From assembly GCF_963678635.1 (NCBI RefSeq), contig NC_087064.1:9525671-9589670 (forward strand): a stretch of DNA of 64,000 nt, written 5' to 3'. The notes under the pieces are model-generated. The model was not told the origin of the DNA and ran no database searches. It was given only the letters and a program-made list of their open reading frames with translations. This document shows, piece after piece, positions 48,481 to 60,349 of the stretch. A program made the position numbers and the translations under genes. Every line of letters begins with the position of its first letter. The stretch's first letter is position 1. The DNA is from Symsagittifera roscoffensis. Lineage: Eukaryota > Xenacoelomorpha > Acoela > Convolutidae.

Positions 48481-49809
48481 TTGAAAGGTCGCTCATGTTC
48501 GGTCTACTCACCTTCACGATATGTTAAGACTTTGAATTAGGACAACAACCGATAAGCTGCGATTTGGTTCCCATTGCTCAAAAACGCGGGGGGTTTTCGA
48601 AAAGCAGCTTTGAAGATAGCAGTCATATAGTTATCCAGGCCTAATCAAAATATATTTGTTTTTTTTTATGGTTTTGTGGCACTTCAAAATTAGCGTCTTC
48701 ATAAGCAATCTTATGACAAGCAGAACTTCTAGCCGCGGAACAAAAAAATTTTAGCGCACCAAAATTTGCCTCTTTATTTGTGCGAATAAAACGAGCGAGC
48801 AGGCTCACAATAGGTTCTTAATTTAATTGCATAAAAGCTTAAAAATGCCTAAGAAAAGCCATTAAACTTTAGTTTTACTTGAGCAAAATTAATTTTTCTG
48901 AGAACTTCAGAGCTTATTTTGGAATGCCATCTTTGAAAATTGTTAATTTTTTTTTTTGAAGTTTTGTGTTTCTACTCATATTTCTGATAACATTGTTTTC
49001 CAAGTTGCTTGTTCAACTATGACTGTAAAATTTGCCTAATCTCAAGTTTTATATCAGATCTCTCATCGAACCACAACACAAAACGGCATAAGTTTGAAGG
49101 AAATCGTATTTTTCAAGACTATGATCGAAACATTCTGTGCTACTTTGAAAGGTCGCTCATGTTCGGTCTACTCACCTTCACGCACGATATGTTAAGACTT
49201 TGAATTAGGACAACAATCGATAAGCTGCAATTTGGTTCCCATTGCTCAAAAACGCGGGGGGTCTTCGAAAAGCAGCTTTGAAGATAGCAGTCATATAGTT
49301 ATCCAGGCCTAATCAAAATATATTTGTTTTTTTTATGGTTTTGTGGCACTTCAAAATTAGCGTTTTCATAAGCAATCTTATGACAGGCAGAACTTCTAGC
49401 CGCGGAACAAAAAATTTTTAGCGCACCAAACTTTGCCTCTTTATTTGTGCGAATAAAGCGAGCGAGCAGGCTCACAATAGGTTCTTAATTTAATTGCATA
49501 AAAGCTTAAAAATGCCTAAGAAAAGCCATTAAACTTTAGTTTTACTTGAGCAAAATTAATATTTCTGAGAACTTCAGCGCTTATTTTGGAATGACATCTT
49601 TGAAAATTGTTAATTTTTTTTTGAAGTTTTGTGTTTCTACTCATATTTCTGATAACATTGTTTTCCAAGTTGCTTGTTCAACTATGACTGTAAAATTTGC
49701 CTAATCTCAAGTTTTATATCAGATCTCTCATCGAACCACAACACAAAACGGCATAAGTTTGAAGGAAATTGTATTTTTCAAGACTATGATCGAAACATTC
49801 TGTGCTACT
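48481..49809. repeat. 665-bp direct tandem duplication
   Basis: 48481-49144 and 49145-49809 are nearly identical, starting TTGAAAGGTCGCTCATGTTC and ending GATCGAAACATTCTGTGCTA. The copies differ by few substitutions and a 4-bp CGCA insertion near the start of the second. No coding capacity is seen. The duplication is young. Confidence 0.88.
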
Positions 49810-50240
49810 TGCACAGCAACCGGCTATCCCTGTTTTTCTATGAGTTTGCTTAGAACCTTCTGGCTAATTGTTTTTCAATTAGTTTTCTTTAAAGTTGCTA
49901 TAAAATATGCGTTTTGAGCTCGCAATAAAGAAGATACTCTTTTTCTATGTTTTTGTTTTGATCAGCCTTAAACCGATCTAACAAAAATTGTAAAAACTTA
50001 CACACGAAAATCCTCATTTGGAAACGGTTTGATTGTAAAAGTGTGTTTTTTACTACATAGTATGTTTTTATGTGAAAAGTTTCAAACTTTGTGGCCTCCA
50101 ATGGGAGTATTTCAGATACTAGATTCAATTTAATGTCTTGACTATTGAGATCATGACTTCATTTTTTCAAGAAAGCGCCGACGAGTTACCAATTTCTAGC
50201 AGATGCACAGGCGACATTTTTGAGAACTGGTAACCTCAAT
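49810..50240. other. No recognisable feature
   Basis: AT-rich sequence between the 665-bp duplication and the LINE relic; only a chance 76-codon minus frame is seen. Confidence 0.5.
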
Positions 50241-50279
50241 ATCGTATATAGCATTAGGCAGCACGGAGACTTTATCCCC

Positions 50280-50640
50280 CCGAAGGACATTTTGAAGTAA
50301 TCATTCTGTTGATTGGTGAAAACGACCCCTTGGAGTGTTTTGAACCCTCATCAACGGCTCCCGAATGAGTTGTCCAAGAACTGATTGCACTAACCGACTT
50401 TGTCTGCGAGTGAACCGATAGCAGTATTGTTTTCCTATGATGGACGACATTCCCAGATCAAGAGTCGAAAGAACCTCTCCCACCTGCGAGACGAAAGTTT
50501 GTCAAAGGTATCGAGGTTTAAGCAGTCATAAGTCTGGTAGATGTTACCTCAAGCAAGACAAGATCCATTTGAACAGAAACGGATTAAGCGACATGGAAGA
50601 AAAGGTCCTAAATTCGAAATACCAGAAAGAAGTGAACGAC
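50280..50640 (+). pseudogene. LINE ORF1 esterase-like (SGNH) fragment
   Basis: Shows HFEVIILLIGENDP (family block V.+.GGND), then PRSRVERTSP in a shifted frame (family PRSRV after a hydrophobic strand), then KIHLNRNGLSDMEEKVL (family DG.HLN..G....), the block that carries the catalytic His in SGNH esterases. At least two stops and one frameshift interrupt it. Confidence 0.5.
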
Positions 50641-50822
50641 GCAGGTAATCAGCTGAACGAGTGCATGACAGACAACTATCGGTGCTTTCATCTGTGCCAA
50701 CATGAGAACTGTTAATCGTTAGTATTGATTGTCCAAAGGTACCCAAGGTGAAGCCTGTCTGTCAACACTGAACCAATTTTCTAGTTTTTTTCTTTTCTAA
50801 AGGTACATTCAGATGGCACCGG

Positions 50823-51041
50823 TTGAAACTTAAAGGCACGCACAAAAATGACCAAAAACCAAGATACATGCAAAACCTGCAACCACTCTATACGACCGAG
50901 GAACAATCATTCGATTGCGTAAAATGCGGATGTAGAATGCATGTAACAAAAAAAAGCAACGAAGTTAATTACAGTACAGTGACCTGGTCAAAAGACTTAG
51001 TTATGAACGTTCTTCTCTTTTTTCACCTCAAACAAGCGTGA
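50823..51041 (+). pseudogene. LINE ORF1 zinc-finger-like fragment
   Basis: A 72-codon frame with FDCVKCGCRMHVTKK, a C-x2-C-x-C-x2-H cluster that could be the first half of a PHD-type finger, placed after the esterase-like piece. A second Cys pair is not in the same frame. The assignment is tentative. Confidence 0.35.
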
Positions 51042-51689
51042 GATCGCAATATCGGTGCTAACAAAACCAGTCTTATTGAAGAAAAACTAGAAAAAAATGA
51101 CATAAAGGAGCTGGAAGAAACTGTATCGTTAAACAAAACATGCTATCAAAATTCATACAAATGCGGAAAGAAGAGCGGATAAAAAAACACAAAGACAAAC
51201 CCACCAGCTAAAATTAACGCATCTAACAATGCACCACTAGATTGAGGAGAAAGGGAGTGAAAAAATGCAAAGACAAGGATGCAAGAAAATGCCAAGAGCA
51301 TAAAATTAGTGAAATTCAGTACATTTTTGACCACATGAGGGTTGAACGCTAATTCAACAACCTAATCAGACTAGGCCAACGAAATAAATGATTGAAACAG
51401 AACACTACTTCTCAAACTTCTCAAACTCAAACTATCAATCTTATTGTCAGCTAGGAAACTGAAAAACTAGGGAACACTGGTGTTTATAAGTTAAGCACTG
51501 ACAAATGCACACGCAGCTTTAAAAAACGCCTCGTTAAAGAAACGACAGGAAGCGTTAAAGATTGCAAATTGTACAAAAGAATGGAAATCAATAAAAATTG
51601 AGACCACTAAAAATTGCACTAGAAACAGATTGATTGAAAACAAACTACCGTCTGCTACTAAACAATGTAAGAAGCATTCTGGAAAAATC

Positions 51690-52182
51690 AAGAAAAGTTT
51701 TTTTTCTCGAATGCCATTCAAAGTGATCTGTGACATCATTTGTCTGCCAAAAACATGGCTAACAGGGAATATGGCCGCAGATTCAATATTTCATGAAAAA
51801 TTCGATATGCACCAAATCGATCAATAAAACGTTAATGGAAAATCAGTACAAGGAGGTGTAATGTTTGGAAACAAACCAACAAAAATACTTCTGTATTTCT
51901 TCAAGTTGAGACGACTGATTGATCAAAAAAGTTCATTGAGAAAATAAAATTCTATAAGCATGTTTACTGTAAGGTCATAAAACAGTAATTATGGAAAACC
52001 CTTTTATTGCTCCGTACTGCCATAATATTGTCGATCTCATTGCCGATTTGGTGTACAATAAGTTAATTAACCTAATCTCTAAGTACGCTCCTAAGAAAAC
52101 TAAGAAGCTCATAAGCACCTTTGTTGAGCTCAGAAACAGCAAAACTCATCAAAACAGTGGAATCAAAGAAAGGATAAAATGA
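51690..52182 (+). pseudogene. LINE endonuclease fragment and linker
   Basis: CDIICLPKTWLTGN matches the endonuclease block (D.ICLTETWL), with the catalytic Glu replaced by Lys. It is followed by IFHEKFDMHQIDQ and GGVMF (family F..FR.DR....GGGV). After a gap, NKLINLISKYAPKKTKKLIS matches the linker between endonuclease and reverse transcriptase. Stops separate the pieces, so it is inactive. Confidence 0.6.
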
Positions 52183-53489
52183 AAAGAATTTTACATACAT
52201 CGATTAAACAAAGATAAATCTCATCAAACACAACCTGAAATGAGAAAAGAATCAGATCCAAAATGATATAAATAAGCTTTGCTCATTGACTGAAAGCTCT
52301 CAAAACTGCAAATTTACCTCATAAGTGTCTGCAAAATACCTCAGAATTGTCTGAGTCAATACCTGATTAAATTTCTTGACAACAAACGGCGACATATGAT
52401 GTAAGTAAATCTAATATGATCGTCTATGGCATTAAATTATTGAGGGCAAAACAGACCCGCGATGAGAAAGTTTATTCAGTACAAGGAAAAGAACTAAGAA
52501 AACATTCGAGCTTGAGAATGGAGCGAAGAAAAGCTAACAAGTACCAGAAAAAATCTCTTTAACCCACCAGACTAAACCAATCATCGCAACCAAAAAATAA
52601 ATAACCAAGATTACGAAAAAGTCGAACCAAGAAAACACCTATTTTCACCAAGAGAAAGCAAATACTGCGGCTTATTGCGAGGGACTCAAAAGTGAACAGA
52701 ATAAATAGAGAACAAATGTCAGAACTTGTTCTAGCAAGAGGATTTGGAGACCACAAAGTTTCATGACTGGTGGAATGGATGAAAAACAGTAAGCCTCGCA
52801 ACTTTGAAGACGTAAATTTTTTGACTGGAAAAAATGACTGTCTTTCAAATGAAATCGATGCAAAAAAATCTGGGAGTATTTTAGAGAAATGAATTTGTTC
52901 ATTAAATTTTAAGTTATACCCCCAAACCATCTCAATCTGTACAGTAACTCGTCTAGAAGCTCTTAGAAAAGATTTTAATGCAAATGTACAGAAACTTAAC
53001 AATCTGTTTTTTAATTTACTTAAAGTTTAGAAGGGTTTGATTGATAAAAAATTAGTTATTTTGACATTAAATGTCAATTTTATTTAAAATAATGCTCTTC
53101 TTATGCAGTTGTTGAGTTTTTAAAGCAAATATTTGGAGATTTGTTTAATAATTCTTTAATCAAACCGACATCATATGTAATAAAAACCAAACCCAGAATG
53201 AAACATCCCCATCAACTATCCAATTTATATCCAAAAACCGCAGATATGCTTCAATTTTTCAAAACGCTGCACGGTTTCTCAGAAAGTATTAATTTTTTAA
53301 TTTTTTCTTGTTTTAGACTATGGCGACTGCATTTGAATCCCTTAAAGCAATCTATGATACTGAATATTAAATTCTGCGTATTTTATGCGCCGCTTTTAAT
53401 CGCTATGTCTCAAATAAAAAAAAATGCAGAAAACAAAGAAGTTTCTGGGATATTTGAGGTCCCGAAAAAAAAAACTTTCAAAGTAAAAC

Positions 53490-53950
53490 TGAAAAAGGAT
53501 GAGCGAAGATCACCCCAACTGAATCAATGTCATGTAATTTTTTTGTTGATTACTAAGTGGTGATGTTAAAACTAATCCAGATCTTTACGAAACAAAAGAC
53601 GCTGACTACAAAATTTGTTCGAAGAAGGCAAAAAATCTGAAATTTGTTCATTTAAGTTTTCAAGTGTATTTAGAAAACGCATGCAGATAAACAAAAATCG
53701 GGAATTGCATGAAAATTGTTTTTTTTTCGTGTAAAACTGAAAAAAAATGAGTTCAGACCATTCCAACTGACTCATTTTTTCATAATTATTTTTTTGGTCA
53801 CACTAAGTGGGGATATTTTAAGTGATTCAAACCCTTAAGAAGCTATAGAAGCTGTCTACAAAATTGTTTCCAGAACGCAAAAACTCTGAAATTTGTTGAT
53901 TTGAATTTTCAAAGTGTTATTAGAAAAGGCATGCAGGTAAAAAAAATTGT
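53490..53950 (+). repeat. 250-bp sub-repeat with a 2A-like motif
   Basis: 53500-53690 and 53770-53950 are diverged direct copies. The first can be read as LLSGDVKTNP and the second as LSGDILSDSNP, each followed by YE...YKICS..AK.LKFV. Several LINE families begin an ORF with a 2A-like D(V/I)E.NPGP ribosome-skipping peptide followed by a Cys-rich finger. Here the final GP is lost or altered, so any such motif is a relic. The assignment is tentative. Confidence 0.4.
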
Positions 53951-54144
53951 TCGGGAGTTGGTTGAAAATACAACTTAAGGAAGTTCAGAAATATGGCTAA
54001 CAAAAAGTTGGTCTGAACTTATGGGATTTAAAACCAAGAACACACGTGATGTTTAAACTTTAAAAAAAAAATCTACACTAAAATTAAGAAGTGGTGGTGT
54101 TCTGTTGTTTGTACCAAAAAAATTAGCTCCACTATGGGCAGCCT

Positions 54145-54800
54145 TTTCAAAAGCTTTTGACTCTAACTCACAAAATGCTTAAGAAAAAGGCTACCTTGTA
54201 TGGATTTATCAATGGAAGCAAACGCATTATATAAAAAATCCTCAATGAACGCCTTCAAACGGTAAATATGATTGTTTTTCTGATTGGGTTGAAATTAAAA
54301 GAGGTTTGCCACAAAGTACGGTACTAGGTCCATTGTTGTTCAATTTGGATATCAATGATATTAAAAAACGAATATCTCATGAATGTACTTTGCTGCAATA
54401 TGCAGACGATTATATGATATTTGCATCATGCCTAGATTCAAATGATGCATTTAATCAGTTACAGAGTTCCTCGTTTAAATTCACTTAAAATTTTGCCGAA
54501 AATCAGTTGAATTTGAATGCATCGAAATCAGAATTTATCATATTTTATCAAAACAATGATGAACAGAATTGATGAAAATTGATCGACTTATTATAAATGA
54601 CTAATACGTAGCAAAAAAAAAACTGAATGCAGTTTTTAAGTCTGATTCTTGATGCTAGTCTTTCATATCAATCTTAAAAACAAATTTGCAAAAATTGACT
54701 AAAAGAATTAAAACGATTGATACTATTGGATAGCACTTTCCATTTTTGTCTTTTATTGCTTTTCTTTTTTGTTTAGTTTTAGGTCATTTAGATTAAGCAG
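54145..54800 (+). pseudogene. LINE reverse transcriptase fragment, unit 1
   Basis: Across frames it shows KAFD, then YGFINGSKRII and ERLQTV, then LPQSTVLGPLLFNLDINDIK (family GVPQGS.LGPLLFN.YIND), and LLQYADDYMIF with the catalytic YADD. N.A.NQLNLNASKSEFIIF follows (family N.LKLN..KTE.I.F). The active-site Asp pair is intact, but stops and frameshifts break the frame. This is CR1/Jockey-type non-LTR reverse transcriptase. Confidence 0.8.
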
Positions 54801-54808
54801 CAAAGTTT

Positions 54809-55129
54809 TTGGAGCAAATTGAACTGAGCCTTCAAACTTTTCAATCTTCTGCCACACTACCGAAAAGTAAATCATTTATCGGGATTGAGAAAAGAATTGA
54901 GTTGATTTGTATTGCATATCTATATCAGTATCTTACTAGCAAAATGCAAGCTTTTACAAACGCATTGTGGCTACCGCCAGCGAAATATTGTAACAGCCGC
55001 CTACTTAAGTCACATATGAGGTTAAAGAAGAAAAGGCCCTATAACCATTGGCTCAAGAGTCAGGGACACTATCTCTTCTGTTTTTCTACCTCAAATGGTC
55101 GGAGCCAATTCGGTTCATTTGCGACATGA
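54809..55129 (+). pseudogene. LINE C-terminal fragment, unit 1
   Basis: A 106-codon frame beginning LEQIELSLQTFQSSATLPKS and containing KRIELICIAYLYQYLTSKM and ALWLPPAKY. It lies just downstream of the reverse transcriptase and is conserved in all three units. The fit to the LINE C-terminal region (hydrophobic helices, LP motif) is by position only. Confidence 0.4.
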
Positions 55130-55600
55130 GACCACAAACCGCGTTACAGCTTAAAAGCTACCACCAAAATACCCCCTCTACTCTACAAAAAAGTACGCCC
55201 CCATGCTTAGGTCTCAAAATACCCAAAACGCACGAACGCCGTTAGAAAATAGGGTCGGAACCTTACGTATGCAGTTGATTTCTATTAGACAGTGTACTTT
55301 TGATCCATTTCAAATGGATCAACCTAAAACTCTCCCTAACTCAACATAAGAATGTAAAACATACTCAAGAAATTTAAATTGGGTACTTACATACCAACAC
55401 ATTTTCTTACAATCGAAAAACCAAATTAATAAGCAACTCTAGAATTAATCCAGTAATCAAGTTCAACTCAAGTAGTTTGAAGTGAATAAATTTTAACTCA
55501 AGACACAAGTTTTCTGTTTTGACCATTGGGCAGCTTCAGCTGTCCACCTTTCCATCGAAGGTTCAGTCTGGTCCACTCAATCTTCTTTATCTCTTCTTGT
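55130..55600. other. Spacer of the 4-kb unit
   Basis: AT-rich sequence with a palindrome GATCCATTT-C-AAATGGATC at 55302-55320. No gene is seen; it is conserved in the other two units. Confidence 0.55.
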
Positions 55601-56289
55601 CACGACTTGTTATTTCTCTAGGAATGAGACAGCTCTACTCTCGTTCGATTTATACGGCGAAATTGTGAATAGCAATTTCACGCTCCTATTTTTTGTATTA
55701 CTTTTCCGCGATTGTAGTTCAATTCTTCTGATCTTATTTTCTCGTATTTTCTGTTGTCGCGAGAAACTTGAGCATGACATGCTCAATTCGAAATTTTGAA
55801 AAATTGCATTCAACCCCAAAATCAAGGCTAAGCGTTGCTCAAGGTCAAACTTCAAAATATGACCGACTGGCACATACTCCCCGGACTCAAGATCGATGTC
55901 CTCATTTTGTGTCGTCGTCTGTCAGTGAGCCTCTAGAAAGTTGAGTGCGTCTCAAGATACAGTGCCAAGAGTCAATTACAGAAATTTGCAGCAGATTTAA
56001 CTTTATCTACACACCCAAATTCACAGCCATGCAAAATTGTCACATTATCTTTAAACAGCAATCAAAATCTGCATACAACTGAACGCTGAATTTCCGCTTT
56101 GTAAGCTATCTTTTAATTTTTTTTTGATCTGCCCATTCAGAAAAATGTCATGCAGCATTTTGATATATATAGTAGATATAGTATACTAATAGCAATAATT
56201 TTTTTAATTAAAATTTCTTTTCCTTGCCCTCAAGTTTCATCTGAGTTCACATTTAAGCACTTTTTCTTTCCCCCGCTCACGACTCAAGA

Positions 56290-57736
56290 ACCAATCCCTG
56301 AAAACCCTCTTCAGTTCGTGCCCCTTGTGTTCGAGATACTGGCTCCTGACACACTCGACATCGTGATTTGTTTTGCCAGTTCTTCTTCGTCATCGGAACT
56401 GATTACGATCTCTTCCCATGCCTTCAGCTGTTCGCAGGCTCACATCCATTCCTTTTGTTTTTGTAGTCTTTTCGCTTGATTTGGCAGACCCTTCACTAAA
56501 GAATCCATGATCAAACAAAAGGAGTTGTGCAAGCTCAAGCTCACGTTCTTAGCCAAGTCCTCCTCCAATATCAATTCCCTCGCCTTGGTGTTATCTCGAG
56601 ACACTCTACCAACCATAATCCAACCCGTGGTTATTGCATTACGATGAGTAAGCAAGGGTCTCTGAAGGCCTCGGGCCCGATCTCGGCCAGGAACTATCGA
56701 TATTCTTTCTGATGCTTCTTCGTGTGATTCTTCGTCACCGTATACAGTCACGACGTCAGCGTCGCTCAAAACCATGAAAAAATCTCATGCGACTCCACAC
56801 GTGCCTCATTTCCTTGGGCACAGCGAATACTTTACACGCAGTCTCGAAAAATTCAAGCCTCCGGCTGTAGTAAATGGCATGTATTGAATCCACTGTTGGT
56901 GCTCTCGACTCTCGATAATTCGCCACGTTCTCCTCGATCCATCGCAACGCCAGCATCATGCTCACCACAAAAAGAGTGACCTTCTGCTGGTGACTGGGTA
57001 GCCTTATTGACCGAATTTCTTCCACGTCCCATATCAAACAGAGGTTCGAGTGCTCCGGATACCAACTTCTGTGCCAGACAATGACATGGGCATTCCCCGT
57101 GTGTCAGGTTGATGCTCCGAAGGCTGCGTTCTCCCAAAGCTTCCAACAAAGGTTCAAACTCCATTGTTTTCTCATGCATTACGTCGTTTTCTTCCATGGC
57201 TGGGGCACTATTCGTCGCTTTTCCAATCGTATTTTGTCTTTCAAAGTCACTTGTGTTCTCTTTTTCCAGACTCTCGAGCTCTTCCCCCAGATCTCACTCA
57301 ATTCATCACTTCGATCTCCAGGCACTGCTCCTTATATCTTCCGCAACAACTTTTGAGAGTGGTGCGACATTTGTGCCAATCGTAGACACTTGGGCATCGA
57401 AAAAGCCTTGTCGATTAACACCCTCTGACTAGATGCTTCCACCATCGCCACGTGTAGTGGATAATGGCTTCCCCAGAGGTTGGCCATGACTGATCCCGCC
57501 AGAGACTTCACATTCGTGGGTAGATTGTAGGCCTCGCTCACAGGAAATCCCATCTCCGTCTGAAGAGCAATCTTCCATCCTCTGATGTGCTTCTTGATCA
57601 TTTGCAACTCTCCTGGCCAAGACTCCACGCTTAACGCTGTCACCAAACGGTGTTCGGACTCCAGCATCTGTAAATATTGTAAACTGCACATCCTCGAGAA
57701 AAATCCCAATGCCGTCGCTCTATTTACAGTGGTGGT
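56290..57736 (-). pseudogene. Unrecognised broken coding region, unit 1
   Basis: A GC-richer minus-strand region with protein-like frames at 57332-57709 (open back to the unit boundary at 57736, so the N-terminus is cut), 56853-57197, 56756-57057 and 56440-56775, continuing past a TGA to about 56330. Visible stretches include helix-rich, charged sequence such as LQTEMGFPVSEAYNLPTNVK, SMMLALRWIEENVANYRE and HNSFCLIMDSLVKGLP. I recognise no family. A premature TAA at 57332-57334 is absent from unit 2. Composition unlike the surroundings suggests foreign origin; an old viral or transposon capsid/nucleoprotein gene is one untested possibility. Confidence 0.5.
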
Positions 57737-58209
57737 CGCGTTAGAAAACGCATGCAGATAAACAAAAATCAGGAATTGGATGAAAAAATTTTTTTCGTGT
57801 AAAACTGAAAAAAATGAGTTCCGACCATTCCAACTGACTCATTTTTTCATAATCATTTTTTGGTCACACTAAGTGGGGATATTTTAAGTGATTCAAACCC
57901 TTACGAAGCTATAGAAGCTGTCTACAAAATTGTTTCCAGAACGCAAAAACACTGAAATTTGTTGATTTGAATTTTCAAAGTGTTATTAGAAAAGGCATGC
58001 AGGTAAAAAAAATTGTTCGGGAGTTGGTTGAAAATACAACTTAAGGAAGTTCAGAAATATGGCTAACAAAAAGTTGGTCTGAACTTATGGGATTTAAAAC
58101 CAAGAACACACGTGATGTTTAAACTTTAAAAAAAAAATCTACACTAAAATTAAGAAGTGGTGGTGTTCTGTTGTTTGTACCAAAAAAATTAGCTCCAATA
58201 TGGGCTGCC

Positions 58210-58865
58210 TTTTCAAAAGCTTTTGACTCTAACTCACAAAATGCTTAAAAAAAAGGCTACCTTGTATGGATTTATCAATGGAAGCAAACGCATTATAAAA
58301 AAAATCCTCAATGAACGCCTTCAAACGGTAAATATGATTGTTTTTCTGATTGGGTTGAAATTAAAAGAGGTGTGCCACAAAGTACGGTACTAGGTCCATT
58401 GTTGTTCAATTTGGATATCAATGATATTAAAAAACGAATATCTCATGAATGTACTTTGCTGCAATATGCAGACGATTATATGATATTTGCATCATGCCTA
58501 GATTCAAATGATGCATTTAATCAGTTACAGAGTTCCTCGTTTAAATTCACTTAAAGTTTTGCCGAAAATCAGTTGAATTTGAATGCATCGAAATCAGAAT
58601 TTATCATATTTTATCAAAACAATGATGAACAGAATTGATGAAAATTGATCGACTTATTATAAATGACTAATACGTAGCAAAAAAAAAACTGAATGCAGTT
58701 TTTAAGTCTGATTCTTGATGCTAGTCTTTCATATCAATCTTAAAAACAAATTTGCAAAAATTGACTAAAAGAATTAAAACGATTGATACTATTGGATAGC
58801 ACTTTCCATTTTTGTCTTTTATTGCTTATCTTTTTTGTTTAGTTTTAGGTCATTTAGATTAAGCA
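58210..58865 (+). pseudogene. LINE reverse transcriptase fragment, unit 2
   Basis: Same motifs as unit 1: VPQSTVLGPLLFNLDINDIK at 58369-58428 and YADD near 58467. Unit 2 has GV at the position where unit 1 has GL, matching the family consensus better. It is interrupted by the same stops. Confidence 0.8.
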
Positions 58866-58874
58866 GCAAAGTTT

Positions 58875-59195
58875 TTGGAGCAAATTGAACTGAGCTTTGA
58901 AACTTTTCAATCTTCTATCACACTACCGAAAAGTAAATCATTTATCGGGATTGAGAAAAGAATTGAGTTGATTTGTATTGCATATCTATATCAGTATCTT
59001 ACTAGCAAAATGCAAGCTTTTACTAACGCATTGTGGCTACCGCCAGCGAAATATTGTAACAGCCGCCTACTTAAGTCACATATGAGGTTAAAGAAGAAAA
59101 AGCCCCATAACCATTGGCTCAAGAGTCAGGGACACTATCTCTTCTGTTTTTCTACCTCAAATGGTCGGAGCCAATTCGGTTCATTTGCGACATGA
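58875..59195 (+). pseudogene. LINE C-terminal fragment, unit 2
   Basis: 106-codon frame, the counterpart of 54809-55129 with a handful of substitutions (for example SFETFQSSITLPKS). Confidence 0.4.
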
Positions 59196-60349
59196 GACCA
59201 CAAACCGCGTTACAGCTTAAAAGCTACCACCAAAATACCCCCTCTACTCTACAAAAAAGTACGCCCCCAAGCTTAGGTCTCAAAATACCCAAAACGCACG
59301 AACGCCGTTAAAAAATAGGGTCGGAACCTTACGTATGCAGTTGATTTCTATTAGACAGTGTACTTTTGATCCATTTCAAATGGATCAACCTAAAACTCTC
59401 CCTAACTCAACATAAGAGTGTAAAACATACTCAAGAAAATTAAATTGGGTACTTACATACCAACACATTTTCTTACAATCGAAAAACCAAATTAATAAGC
59501 AACTCTAGAATTAATCCAGTAATCAAGTTCAACTCAAGTAGTTTGAAGTGAATAAATTTTAACTCAAGACACAAGTTTTCTGTTTTGACCATTGGGCAGC
59601 TTCAGCTGTCCACCTTTCCACCGAAGGTTCAGTCTGGTCCACTCAATCTTCTTTATCTCTTCTTGTCATGACTTGTTATTTCTCTAGGAATGAGACAGCT
59701 CTACTCTCGTTCGATTTATACGGCGAAATTGTGAATAGCAATTTCACGCTCCTATTTTTTGTATTACTTTTCCGCGATTGTAGTTCAATTCTTCTGATCT
59801 TATTTTCTCGTATTTTCTGTTGTCGCGAGAAACTTGAGCATGACATGCTCAATTCGAATTTTTGAAAAATTGCATTCAACCCCAAAATCAAGGCTAAGCG
59901 TTGCTCAAGGTCAAACTTCAAAATATGACCGACTGGCACATACTCCCCGGACTCAAGATCGATGTCCTCATTTTGTGTCGTCGTCTGTCAGTGAGCCTCT
60001 AGAAAGTTGAGTGCGTCTCAAGATACAGTGCCAAGGGTCAATTACAGAAATTTGCAGCAGATTTAACTTTATCTACACACCCAAATTCACAGCCATGCAA
60101 AATTGTCACATTATCTTTAAACAGCAATCATAATCTGCATACAACTGAACGCTGAATTTCCGCTTTGTAAGCTATCTTTTAATTTTTTTTTGATCTGCCC
60201 ATTCAGAAAAATGTCATGCAGCATTTTGATATATATAGTAGATATAGTATACTAATAGCAATAATTTTTTTAATTAAAATTTTTTTTCCTTGCCCTCAAG
60301 TTTCATCTGAGTTCACATTTAAGCACTTTTTTTTCCCCCGCTCACGACT

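Larger units (their letters stand above)
50240..53600 (+). mobile_element. Decayed CR1-like LINE: esterase, zinc-finger and endonuclease parts
   Basis: Ordered plus-strand pieces: an SGNH-esterase-like stretch (50280-50640), a Cys-rich finger-like stretch (50880-51050), a Lys/Glu-rich linker (51060-51600), an endonuclease start (51690-51900) and a post-endonuclease linker with LISKYAPKKTKK (51991-52180). CR1-type LINEs are known to carry esterase and PHD domains in ORF1 and an apurinic-type endonuclease before the reverse transcriptase. Frames are broken throughout. 52190-53600 is low-confidence LINE-like or unrelated sequence. A reverse-transcriptase fragment follows at 54145. Confidence 0.6.
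53667..57736 (+). repeat. 4.06-kb tandem unit, copy 1
   Basis: Starts at TTAGAAAACGCATGCAG and is repeated at 57737 and about 61797 with an offset of 4056-4066 bp. The unit contains a LINE segment (53750-55130, plus strand), an AT-rich spacer, and a GC-richer block with broken minus-strand frames (about 55520-57736). A word very like the boundary (TTAGAAAAGGCATGCAG) also occurs about 250 bp inside each unit, so short-repeat recombination could have produced the array. Confidence 0.9.

Noticed and set aside
52559-53002. 147-codon minus-strand frame
   Set aside because: Antisense to a decayed LINE-like region; Phe/Ser/Leu-rich, as expected of the complement of Lys/Glu-rich coding DNA.
53141-53563. 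140-codon plus-strand frame
   Set aside because: No family match. It precedes the 2A-like sub-repeat and may be a LINE remnant, but nothing in it supports a call.
56150-56479. 109-codon plus-strand frame in the 4-kb unit
   Set aside because: Antisense to the better-supported minus-strand region; the counterpart in unit 2 is disrupted to 71 codons.
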